Shown here piece by piece: positions 7,517-14,695 of a stretch of 34,392 bases of DNA. Both the position numbers and the translations under genes were made by a program. Under the pieces are notes generated by a model, which was not told where the DNA came from, searched no databases, and saw only the letters and a list, made by a program, of their open reading frames with translations. This DNA is from Lachnospiraceae bacterium. GTDB lineage: Bacteria; Bacillota; Clostridia; Lachnospirales; Lachnospiraceae. Position 1 is the stretch's first letter. The number at the start of each line of letters is the position of its first letter. Location: contig QXWW01000038.1 of NCBI GenBank assembly GCA_009911185.1, forward strand, positions 1-34,392, written 5' to 3'.

Positions 7517-10240
7517 CTAGTCAATTTTATCCGTAAATACGCTTCCAAATTTCGATACAAAAAAACGAAATATAAGTGGGTTAATATTTTTCACTTCTAA
7601 ATATCGCTGCCTGCGAAGGCTCATATAATCATTCCGTTCTACTTGGCTTTCCCACTTTTGCGGCATATCTCTTTCAAAAAACATGTACGCCAATATAACT
7701 TTTCGAAATTCCCTTGCAGTCACTGGACTTAACGAGTTGAGTGCATAACGTGCCACGAGTTCTGATGATTCTTCTCCAATCTGTTCCAAATAATCTATAA
7801 TCTCTTTATGAATCATAGTATTAATTCCAAAATAAAGGGAAACAGCAAGCTTTTCTGCACCAATGATTTTCTCATCACATTGTTTTATAAAACTTTCGTC
7901 ATCCATCCATCTCATCATAGAAAGTTGATTTTTCCCAGCCATTGATACCCATTTTTTCATAAACTCTTGACGTTTTAAATCCATACTTATAGGAATCAAT
8001 TCTTTTGCAATTTCTACTAGATATGAAATCTGTTGAGAAAATTTACTGATCAATGCATACTGCACACCATACCTATTATAAATGGATTTTATAGACTCTC
8101 CATCACACCATGCCAGAACCGCAGCCAAAACAAAGATATTCTTTTCATTACTCTTTGTTAACCATATTGGCGGCCAATCTACAGCAGATTCTGTTTCTCG
8201 CGATAAAATAAAATCGCATAATGTTTCAAATGAAACTTTCAAATTTGAATTCTCAAAAACACCTTTTAAGGCGGAAGATGCATGTTTTGTACATAATAAT
8301 TGATATATAAATGTAATTTTATCTGGTTCCAGATATACACTATTTACATAATCATTAACAGAATTTTCCAATTTTTCATAATCACTTTTCCCCAGAATAT
8401 ACCCTCTCAAACGACTTCCCAGCTTAGTTAAAAAATATACGGCATCTCCTGTCTTTTTTCCACGACCTCGGGGAACTGGTTTTGATATCTTTTCCAGAAG
8501 TCCATGACTGGTAAGAAAACTGACCGCATTCTTTACATATCCTTTCAGTTCTTCATCTGCATTTGCTCTGTCTCTTGGCATCGTCATTGCAATCTCGAAA
8601 AACTGACAAAAACGAATTCCATCTTTAGTATTATCCGGAATCAAATTTAACAAAAAAAATGGCATCTTCTCATCAGCATCGTTGTAAAATGGGCTGTTTA
8701 GGCATGGTAATGGTCCTGACCGTATTTTATCCCAATCTTCTTTTTGTGAATCCCGTACTAGCGTATAGACTATTCCCTTCAGTTGACTAATATCTACCCC
8801 AACACAAAGCCTACCCGCTCGTCCTATATAGTTACAATATTCATTCATTGTGAGCATCCGGACAAAACCATCTTCCTGTTTTGTCAAGCTCGCAATGACA
8901 ACAACATCCACGGAACTGTTAATGCCAAAAGCCAAAGTTTCTGTACTGCATACAATTTTCATTTCCCGGCTAGCAAGCAATTTCATTTCAATATATGTTC
9001 GCAATTCATTCGGAAGTGCTGCGCTATGGAATGCAATTCCACTGATAAAAGCCTGGTAACACTCTTTTCTTATTTCACTTCCATCTTCATATTCTAATAT
9101 GCCATAAACATCATCTGAATTTAGGCCACATTCTTCCAAAACAGCCTTGCAGCACGCCTCTACTGGTGGTGGGGGCGGGAAAATCTCCGCAAGTTCTGGC
9201 AACTGCCTCAATGACTGATACAGAAACATGCTTAAATTAATAACTTCTTCACGATTGTTGACAAAAATCAGAACCTGCTGCCCTTGCAATAGATGATGAC
9301 GGCATATTTGCTGTAAAATATAACGATGAACATTTATACCTTCTGGTAAAATCATTACTGGCGAAGTACAAGGTCCCTTAATTTTCCCACAAAATAATGA
9401 AGGATCACTGCGACAAGGTACCCTTACTGGGCAAGGGAAATCAAAGTCAGAACATTTTTTTAATGCTTGATCATAAACATTTTCTATCTTTTTAAGCTTA
9501 GATGCCGTCCACATAGTAGTCCTATGCACTATATCACAATCACCCTCTACCTGCGAAATGCCATTTTTATTGTAAAAAATCGTATTATTTTCCAATGGAA
9601 CTGTTCTCGCAGCACTCTTAAATATAGGATAAAAATTATAATACTTAATGTAAATATCCCAATTGTAAAAGGGCGTCCCAAGTGCAATCATGCGCAATTT
9701 TTTAGTCTCTCGATGTGTATTAACCCCCCATACAAATAAAAAATCGAAATATATTCCTCTCTCAGCATTATCAATCAGACCAACCTCATCTAACACAAGC
9801 AAGTCATACTTACTCAAAAATCCTCCTTCCCGAGCTTGAAAATTAAATACCTTCTCAGTAATCATCACTGCAATATCCACATGGCCAAATTGAATATCCA
9901 GATCATGTTCCCGGAATTCCCCTGTAGACTGGACAATGTTTAAATCATAATTCTCAAAGAACTGATCCAGTTCCAATTTTTTTTGGGCTGCCAATGCACG
10001 ATAAGGAACAACAAAGAGCATTTTGGGACAAGGAATTTCCAATCTTTGTGCTTCTAGCACAGCTCTCTCATAAAGCAGTAAAGGAATCAGCGTCTTTCCC
10101 GAAGATGTTTCCCCGATTACAAAAAGATTTTTTCTTGAATCTGAAATATATTCCGAATGAAATGCCTCCTCCTGCAAGGCAGTAAATTCTAGTATGTTAT
10201 GTTGCCTTGCAAGAGCAAGATAACTTGTATATCGTGACAT
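7517..10240 (-). CDS. SF2 (Ski2/Hel308-like) DNA/RNA helicase, first gene of the operon
   Basis: The frame is 907 residues from the ATG at 10238-10240, six bases after AAGGAGG; it stays open to 10297, but only this start (or the ATG three bases earlier) has a ribosome site. Motifs are Walker A GETSSGKT, motif Ia MLFVVPYRALAAQK, motif II DEVG where DExH is usual, motif III MIALGTP, a motif IV region VLIFVNNREEV, motif V VCSTETLAFGINSSVD and motif VI YCNYIGRAGRLCVG. Between the two RecA lobes lies a Cys-rich stretch (C-x6-C-x5-C-x7-C-x6-C), possibly a metal site. Winged-helix-like and helical sequence follows, with no TIR or nuclease domain. It is paralogous to the next gene, so the two helicases may act as a pair. 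No strong promoter is visible; a TATAAT lies at 10361-10366 with a poor -35. Confidence 0.88.
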   Translation of the reverse strand: MSRYTSYLALARQHNILEFTALQEEAFHSEYISDSRKNLFVIGETSSGKTLIPLLLYERAVLEAQRLEIPCPKMLFVVPYRALAAQKKLELDQFFENYDLNIVQSTGEFREHDLDIQFGHVDIAVMITEKVFNFQAREGGFLSKYDLLVLDEVGLIDNAERGIYFDFLFVWGVNTHRETKKLRMIALGTPFYNWDIYIKYYNFYPIFKSAARTVPLENNTIFYNKNGISQVEGDCDIVHRTTMWTASKLKKIENVYDQALKKCSDFDFPCPVRVPCRSDPSLFCGKIKGPCTSPVMILPEGINVHRYILQQICRHHLLQGQQVLIFVNNREEVINLSMFLYQSLRQLPELAEIFPPPPPVEACCKAVLEECGLNSDDVYGILEYEDGSEIRKECYQAFISGIAFHSAALPNELRTYIEMKLLASREMKIVCSTETLAFGINSSVDVVVIASLTKQEDGFVRMLTMNEYCNYIGRAGRLCVGVDISQLKGIVYTLVRDSQKEDWDKIRSGPLPCLNSPFYNDADEKMPFFLLNLIPDNTKDGIRFCQFFEIAMTMPRDRANADEELKGYVKNAVSFLTSHGLLEKISKPVPRGRGKKTGDAVYFLTKLGSRLRGYILGKSDYEKLENSVNDYVNSVYLEPDKITFIYQLLCTKHASSALKGVFENSNLKVSFETLCDFILSRETESAVDWPPIWLTKSNEKNIFVLAAVLAWCDGESIKSIYNRYGVQYALISKFSQQISYLVEIAKELIPISMDLKRQEFMKKWVSMAGKNQLSMMRWMDDESFIKQCDEKIIGAEKLAVSLYFGINTMIHKEIIDYLEQIGEESSELVARYALNSLSPVTAREFRKVILAYMFFERDMPQKWESQVERNDYMSLRRQRYLEVKNINPLIFRFFVSKFGSVFTDKID

Positions 10241-10400
10241 CATGCCCCTCCTTTTCTGTATGTTACTTGAACCACTATTTTCGCATTGTATAGACAAAGC
10301 TAAACATATCTTAATATCTTCAACCTTATGTTTTTCTCCAACTTGTATATCTCACTTCTTATTATAAAAAGCATAACATCTTAAAAGAGTAATAACCAAT

Positions 10401-10535
10401 TTAATGCCAACAATGCTGCTGTTCTTTCAGTTCTATTATTTCGAAGATAAATGCTGTAATATTATCAATATCAATGACTTGTTCTACATCACCAAGACAA
10501 CGATAATTATAAAGCTTTAGTCTTGAAAGTTTCAA
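10401..10535 (-). pseudogene. OLD-family ATPase/nuclease, N-terminal relic with broken P-loop
   Basis: A TTG start at 10533-10535, after a GGGGG stretch, gives MKLSRLKLYNYRCLGDVEQV, then IDIDNITAFI, the typical first 30 residues of OLD/AAA15 ATP-dependent nucleases. The Walker A should follow as G-N-N-S-S-G-K-T. Instead the frame shifts: the other frame reads NNRTERTAALLALN, a recognisable but damaged P-loop, and ends shortly after. The frame shown stops at 10401. The rest of the gene is absent; 10241-10400 holds no further homology I can name. It marks an earlier defence gene lost between the DUF1016 and helicase genes. Confidence 0.7.
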
Positions 10536-10603
10536 AATGAATACCCCCGTTTTCATAATACTCCATGCAGACAATTTCGATTAATTGTAGCATTAACTCA
10601 AAA

Positions 10604-11581
10604 TTATTCCGATATATTTACCAGTTCCTGCAACTTTTCTTGCAATATTTTCTTATCTGGCAACTGCAGTTTATATTCAAACACAAGCATTGGAGACATA
10701 CTCCTGCTCATTGCGTATTCAACAACTTCATCATTTTTCATTGCACACAAGATTAAGCCCACACTCGGATTCTCATACTCCTTTTTCACTTGTCTGTCCA
10801 ATGCTTCCAGATAAAAATCCATTTTTGAAACATATTCTGGCTTGAATTTCCCCATCTTCAACTCAAATGCAACTAAACACTGTAACCCTCGGTGAAAAAA
10901 CAATAGATCTATCGCATAATCTTCTCCACCAACCTGTACTTTATATTCTTCATCAATAAATGTGAAATCTCTTCCCAATTCTAGGATAAAATCTCTCATT
11001 TTTAGGATCAGTGCTTTTCTGAAGTCATTTTCTTTATATGGGTTCGGCAGATCCAGAAACTCAATGACATAAGAGTCAAAGAATGGATTCTTATTTATTT
11101 TCTTTATCCCTTCAGGTAATGCTTTTCCCTGAGATAGCATATAACGTTCATAGTAAGCGCTATCCAGTTGTCTTTCTAACTCACGTTTACTGTAATTCTC
11201 CTTTATGCATAATCTCAAATAAAACTCTTTCTCTTCAATACTTTTCGTTCCTGACAAAATCAGTAAATTGTTTGTCCAATTGATTTGTGTCACCAGTGGT
11301 GACACTTTTTCGTAGCCTGCATAAGTTTCATAAAATTGTTTCATCCGATAAAGGCCACGGCGATTAAATCCTTTGATCCCTGGAAATGTGTCTTGTATAT
11401 ATTTGGAAAGTTCATCAATAAACGAATCTCCATAGGATGTTGCCTTTGCCTCTTCGCTGATAAATTCCCCTACACACCAATACATATTGATCAGTTCTTC
11501 ATTTACCTTCCGATATGCATTCTTCTTTGCACTTTCTATAATCGCAATCACTTTCGTAAAGGTTTTCTTAATTTCATCCAT
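10604..11581 (-). CDS. DUF1016 (YhcG-type) PD-(D/E)XK nuclease
   Basis: The protein has 325 residues from the ATG at 11579-11581 with GAGAGGG upstream; the frame is open 33 bases further but lacks a ribosome site. The N-terminal half (YWCVGEFISEE, GFNRRGLYRMKQFY, INWTNNLLIL) is the DUF1016 N domain, probably DNA- or partner-binding. The C-terminal half carries a PD-(D/E)XK core: FIDEEYKVQVGGEDYAIDLL (catalytic Asp), then LVAFELKMGKFKPEYV (E-x-K) and DRQVKKEYENPSVGLILC. Such proteins are frequent on mobile elements and in type I restriction loci, and their exact role is unsettled. It has its own promoter (11629-11657). Its neighbours are an OLD relic and the helicase/TIR operon, which fits a defence cluster. 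Confidence 0.9.
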   Translation of the reverse strand: MDEIKKTFTKVIAIIESAKKNAYRKVNEELINMYWCVGEFISEEAKATSYGDSFIDELSKYIQDTFPGIKGFNRRGLYRMKQFYETYAGYEKVSPLVTQINWTNNLLILSGTKSIEEKEFYLRLCIKENYSKRELERQLDSAYYERYMLSQGKALPEGIKKINKNPFFDSYVIEFLDLPNPYKENDFRKALILKMRDFILELGRDFTFIDEEYKVQVGGEDYAIDLLFFHRGLQCLVAFELKMGKFKPEYVSKMDFYLEALDRQVKKEYENPSVGLILCAMKNDEVVEYAMSRSMSPMLVFEYKLQLPDKKILQEKLQELVNISE

Positions 11582-11628
11582 GTTATACCCTCTCAGATTG
11601 GTTTTATCTGGCACACTGCTACATTCAT

Positions 11629-11657
11629 ATTATATCAAAAGTGCTCTTCCTCTACAA
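11629..11657 (-). promoter_or_regulatory. Sigma-A promoter of the DUF1016 gene
   Basis: On the minus strand TTGTAG (11652-11657), 17 bases, then TATAAT (11629-11634). The start codon is about 48 bases beyond the -10. The neighbouring flavodoxin gene is separated from it by a terminator at 11680-11719, so this is likely the entry point of the defence region. Confidence 0.65.
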
Positions 11658-11679
11658 TCATATTTCATAAAAATCACAT

Positions 11680-11719
11680 AAAAGCTGACCTTCAGGACTC
11701 TACATCCTTCAAGTCAGCT
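11680..11719 (-). terminator. Terminator hairpin between flavodoxin lipoprotein and DUF1016 genes
   Basis: On the minus strand AGCTGACTT, AAGGA, a short loop, TCCT and AGGTCAGCT form an imperfect stem that ends in TTTT. It lies about 80 bases after the flavodoxin stop and overlaps a small open frame (11692-11751). Confidence 0.55.
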
Positions 11720-11751
11720 ATTACAACGTCATGCATTTTCCTTTCGTACAT
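11692..11751 (-). other. Possible 19-codon leader peptide or small RNA
   Basis: An ATG at 11749-11751 with AGAGGTG upstream opens a frame MYERKMHDVVIADLKDVES that ends inside the terminator stem. A TATAAT at 11780-11785 would start a transcript of roughly 95 bases ending at the terminator, but no good -35 is visible. It could be a short RNA, a leader peptide, or chance. Confidence 0.25.
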
Positions 11752-11798
11752 AGCACCTCTTTTTTCTCTACTACTAAATATTATACCGTAATTTTCAC

Positions 11799-12497
11799 TT
11801 ATAAGCCTAGACCTTCTACCCATCCCCAAACTTCTTCATCCGAAACATTAGACGGGAACCGCATACCCTCTTTCCACGCCCCGCTTCCTGCCAGTTCCGC
11901 CAACAGCTCTCCACTCTCTCCTAAGCCTGATGACACAGATGTACAAAATGGGATCACTGTTTTTTCTGTAAAGTCATTTGCCTCAACAAAGCTGTTCACC
12001 GGCCATGCCGCGATCCCCCACCATACAGGATAACCCACATATACCACAGATGCATCTTCCCATCCCTTTATCTCTGTAGAGACCAGTTCGATCTTCCTCT
12101 GCTCCGGATCATCATGCTCCTTTCCTACGCGGCTGTTCTCATCTGTCCAGTCCAGATCAGCATCTGTATAAGACTCTACTGGTTCCAGTGCAGACAGTTC
12201 ACCGCCAGCGGCCTCTGCTATCATACCTGCAACCCGCTCCGTATTTCCTGTTGCTGAAAAATATACTACGATAGTTTTTCCACCCGCCTCATTGCTTTCA
12301 TTCTCTTCCATATCTGCATTTCCTGTATCAGCCTCTTCTGATGTATCGGTTTCCTCTTCTGGTTCCGTTTCACCTATAGCCTGCCCAGACTGAATCACAG
12401 GAGCGCTTTCCTGCTCCCCTGAATTTGAACTGCATCCCGCTAACAGACCTGTTGCCAAAGCTCCTGCCAGAAACAGTGAAAATATTCTTTTTCTCAT
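11799..12497 (-). CDS. Secreted flavodoxin lipoprotein
   Basis: The protein has 232 residues starting MRKRIFSLFLAGALATGLLA followed by GC: a lipoprotein signal with lipobox Cys. The ATG at 12495-12497 is chosen because GGGGG lies ten bases upstream; the earlier ATG at 12506 almost touches it. An acidic Glu/Thr-rich spacer (about residues 25-70) precedes one flavodoxin domain. The FMN phosphate loop is FSATGNTERVA, the middle loop VGYPVWWGIAAWPVNSF and the last loop FCTSVSSGLGES. It should sit on the outer face of the membrane and carry FMN as a one/two-electron carrier. It belongs to the same family as the 13-27 kb cluster, yet lies inside the interval that splits another flavodoxin gene. Confidence 0.88.
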   Translation of the reverse strand: MRKRIFSLFLAGALATGLLAGCSSNSGEQESAPVIQSGQAIGETEPEEETDTSEEADTGNADMEENESNEAGGKTIVVYFSATGNTERVAGMIAEAAGGELSALEPVESYTDADLDWTDENSRVGKEHDDPEQRKIELVSTEIKGWEDASVVYVGYPVWWGIAAWPVNSFVEANDFTEKTVIPFCTSVSSGLGESGELLAELAGSGAWKEGMRFPSNVSDEEVWGWVEGLGL

Positions 12498-12632
12498 GCT
12501 ATACATGCCCCCTTCTACTTGTCCATTGATCTCAACACCATACACAATTCAACTTCTGTTTGTGCATACAGTGCTTATTTTCCTCTATTTTTAACGCTAT
12601 ACACATGATACACACTTAAAACCTTGCTCCAT

Positions 12633-13139
12633 ATTAGGATAACCTAAAAATACCGTATCATATTCTTCCATATCCGAAACTGTCTGTGTCAGTTCAGGGT
12701 ATATGCCATCTGCTTTTTCCTGGTTCGCACGGTCAAGGCATCCATCCCAATCAGCGGGATAGGCTTGTGCGGCCTGAATAGAAAAAAGCTCCCCCTGTGT
12801 TTCTTCTGCAATCCATGATGCTAACATGGCAACATTTCCCGGGTTTTTCACGCTTGCAGAGGTCATGGCATCCATATTATTTTGTTCTGCATTGTCCGCC
12901 CATGTAAAATATGCCACAAGGACTTTTCCATGCCCTGTTGCGGTCGATATTTGTTCTTCTGATGATGATTCCAAAATATCCGGTTCCGTATTTTCTGCTA
13001 ATTCTGTAGTCTCCAGGCGGGCATTAGCATTTTCTTCTTTTTGTTCTGTATCCGCTTTTCCGCAGGCTGTAAGATAAACCATTAAAAATAAAGCGGACAA
13101 GATATAAATTGTCTTTTTCAAAGCCACCTCACCTTTCAT
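12633..13139 (-). pseudogene. Flavodoxin, 5' half of a split gene
   Basis: A lipoprotein-like signal (LKKTIYILSALFLMVYLTAC) is followed by an acidic spacer, then a flavodoxin start: VLVAYFTWADNAEQNNMDAM, TSASVKNPGNVAMLASWIAE and DTVFLGYPN. The domain stops there; 11 foreign residues (MEQGFKCVSCV) lead to a stop at 12597. The long insertion between the FMN-binding strand and TSASV is typical of this subfamily. The start is uncertain: ATG at 13137-13139 after AGGA, or TTG at 13119-13121 after GGTGAGG. The missing half is at 156-392. It lies 24 bases after the SUMF1-flavodoxin gene and was probably its operon partner. The fragment lacks the second FMN loop and should not fold normally. Confidence 0.85.
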
Positions 13140-13163
13140 AGTTTTTCCTGAAACCATTCCCTA

Positions 13164-14564
13164 TCATATACCATTTTCAGAAAGCCATTTCCTTATCCTT
13201 CTTTTATTATAATCGTCATACTCCGTATCTAGCCCCGCCCCCATATTGCTTTTTGGCGCAAGCTTTGCAATGGCGCTCGTTGTCTGCCCGAACCGTCCTC
13301 CGCCCATAGAACAGTACGGGATGATTGTCTTGCCGCTTAAATCGTATTGTTTCAGAAAACTGCGTACTGGGGCCGGAATGGATGCCCACCAGTTGCAATA
13401 ACCCAAAAGGATTGTGTCATAATCATTGATATGATATCCCGCATCCTCAAGGGATTCTTTCAACGCCGGGACGGCGGAGTCCCTAAGCTCCTTCAAAGCC
13501 TCCGCATAAAGCCCTTGTGAGTTATAGTCTGCCGAATAATCTTTTTTGCGCCTGAGACAAAACACATCAGCCCCCGTCATGTCAGCAATGATGTCCGTCA
13601 GCCCTTTTGTATTCCCCGTCTGTGAAAAATAGACAATCAACACTTTTTTGTCCGTTTTTTGTTTTACTTCTGAGAATGCGCTTGTGGCCTTCCCTTTGCC
13701 AACAGCGCCCCGCACAAGCCTGATCCCGATTCCATATGTCGCAACCTCCGGCGCATTTGCGCTGCGGTAGGCAGACCGGATATGCTTTGGGAAATCATTC
13801 CATGCTCCGCCCCTTGCCACCTTGTATCTGCCCTTCTTCGGGCCGGTTGGGTTGCTTGCCGCCTTTTTGCCATAACTGCCGTACCAGTCCCATACCCATT
13901 CGGCAGCATTACCGTGCATTTGATATAAACCGTTTAAATTCTTTGCATAGCTTTTCACCTTGACCGTCTTCCCAAGGTAACCGTTCACCCAGTCGCCGGA
14001 AGCGTTATTGTTATATCCATACGCATTATAACAGTTCGCATCCTTATCATGGACATAGCTCCCAAAGGAGAAAGGCGTTTTGCTTTTTCCCCTTGCGGCA
14101 TACTCCCATTCCGCTTCCGTAGGCAAGCGGTAGCCATTTGCGGCTTTGATCCATGTAACCTTTTTCCCTTTTATGGAATAAGCCGCCTGAAGCCCCTCTG
14201 ACTTGCTTAATTTGTTACAGTATCTGATGGCATCATACCAGGAGACATTTGTAACCGGCAGATTGTTTCCTTTTTGCTCGCTGGGATTTTTCCCCATCAC
14301 AGCCTTATACTCTTTTTGCGTCACCTCCGTGGGGGACATATAAAAAGTTTTTACCTTTACGCTATGCTGCACCTCGTCGTTTTCCCGCTCGGCTTCTTTT
14401 TTCGGGCTTCCCATTGTAAATTTACCGCCCTCTATTTTTACAAATCCGTCTGATACTTTTGCCGCAGATTTTGCAAGGACATCCTCTGCGCCAAATGGCA
14501 TCCCGCAAAATAAGGCGGAAAAAAACATAACGCCCGCAAGCAGCGCCACACACATCCTTTTCAT
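13164..14564 (-). CDS. Secreted SUMF1-fold domain fused to flavodoxin
   Basis: The protein has 466 residues. The start is the ATG at 14562-14564, ten bases after AGGGAG; a GTG nine bases earlier abuts that site. A signal peptide (MKRMCVALLAGVMFFSALFC) precedes a formylglycine-generating-enzyme (SUMF1) domain at about 40-285: GGKFTMGSP, VTNVSWYDAIRYCN, GYRLPTEAEWEYAARG, MHGNAAEWVWDWYG and ARGGAWNDFPKHIRSAYR. The two Cys that bind copper in true FGE are absent from the last motif, so sulfatase activation is unlikely. A flavodoxin domain fills about 310-466 (VLIVYFSQTGNTKGL, GYCNWWASIPAPVRSFL, CSMGGGRFGQT). The protein is presumably exported and FMN-bearing. A homologue with the same architecture lies at 16164-17651. 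Confidence 0.88.
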   Translation of the reverse strand: MKRMCVALLAGVMFFSALFCGMPFGAEDVLAKSAAKVSDGFVKIEGGKFTMGSPKKEAERENDEVQHSVKVKTFYMSPTEVTQKEYKAVMGKNPSEQKGNNLPVTNVSWYDAIRYCNKLSKSEGLQAAYSIKGKKVTWIKAANGYRLPTEAEWEYAARGKSKTPFSFGSYVHDKDANCYNAYGYNNNASGDWVNGYLGKTVKVKSYAKNLNGLYQMHGNAAEWVWDWYGSYGKKAASNPTGPKKGRYKVARGGAWNDFPKHIRSAYRSANAPEVATYGIGIRLVRGAVGKGKATSAFSEVKQKTDKKVLIVYFSQTGNTKGLTDIIADMTGADVFCLRRKKDYSADYNSQGLYAEALKELRDSAVPALKESLEDAGYHINDYDTILLGYCNWWASIPAPVRSFLKQYDLSGKTIIPYCSMGGGRFGQTTSAIAKLAPKSNMGAGLDTEYDDYNKRRIRKWLSENGI

Positions 14565-14600
14565 AATTTGCACGCTCCCTTCTTAAATTTTTCCGGTTAT

Positions 14601-14670
14601 TTTTATATACCGCAATCCTTCCGGCCAGTTTCACAAAACTCCTATTGCCGGGTCTGTGCCACCCTCATAT
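14601..14670 (-). pseudogene. Decayed 3' end of a flavodoxin gene
   Basis: On the minus strand this stretch aligns with the last ~70 bases of the flavodoxin fragment at 156-235: a TATGAGG-G/A-TG-CACAG block, GGCAA, and GT-AAACTGGC-GG-A-GATT in the same order. In frame it reads like D-D-T-A-S-A-K-E-G-L-L-N-W-L-G, but with an in-frame stop and substitutions. It lies just past the MATE stop and before the SUMF1-flavodoxin gene, so a flavodoxin gene once stood there. Confidence 0.55.
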
Positions 14671-14695
14671 GCCTAAAAGATAATTTCTCCCATAC

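Larger units (their letters stand above)
393..12632. mobile_element. Insertion of about 12.24 kb splitting a flavodoxin gene
   Basis: The boundaries are inferred from the two halves of one flavodoxin gene: coding stops making sense at 393 on the left and 12632 on the right. Reading inward, the left end has TTGGAGCC and the right end ATGGAGCA, a short imperfect inverted match. No target duplication is evident. Contents are a degenerate tyrosine recombinase with TnpC-like tail, a recombinase stub, the helicase/TIR/Macro operon, an OLD ATPase relic, a DUF1016 nuclease and a flavodoxin lipoprotein. Up to about 11.8 kb the DNA looks more AT-rich than the flavodoxin region. The lipoprotein gene at 11799-12497 resembles the flanking cluster instead, so two successive events are possible. 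The element looks defective because no complete active recombinase is visible. Confidence 0.65.

Noticed and set aside
2560-10240. Assignment to DISARM, Zorya or classical Thoeris
   Set aside because: No methylase, PLD, MotA/B-like or SIR2-SLOG proteins are present; only the TM-Macro and TIR parts resemble Thoeris type II, so a known name is not applied to the whole operon.
393-12632. Target-site duplication at the island borders
   Set aside because: The left border has CCAAAC and the right CCTAAT in comparable positions; they are not identical, so no duplication or shared core is claimed. The TGGAGC match is short and could be chance.
12597-12632. MEQGFKCVSCV as a genuine small peptide or natural C-terminus of the flavodoxin half
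   Set aside because: It follows exactly the break point and the true continuation is found at 156-392; it is read as translated insertion DNA.
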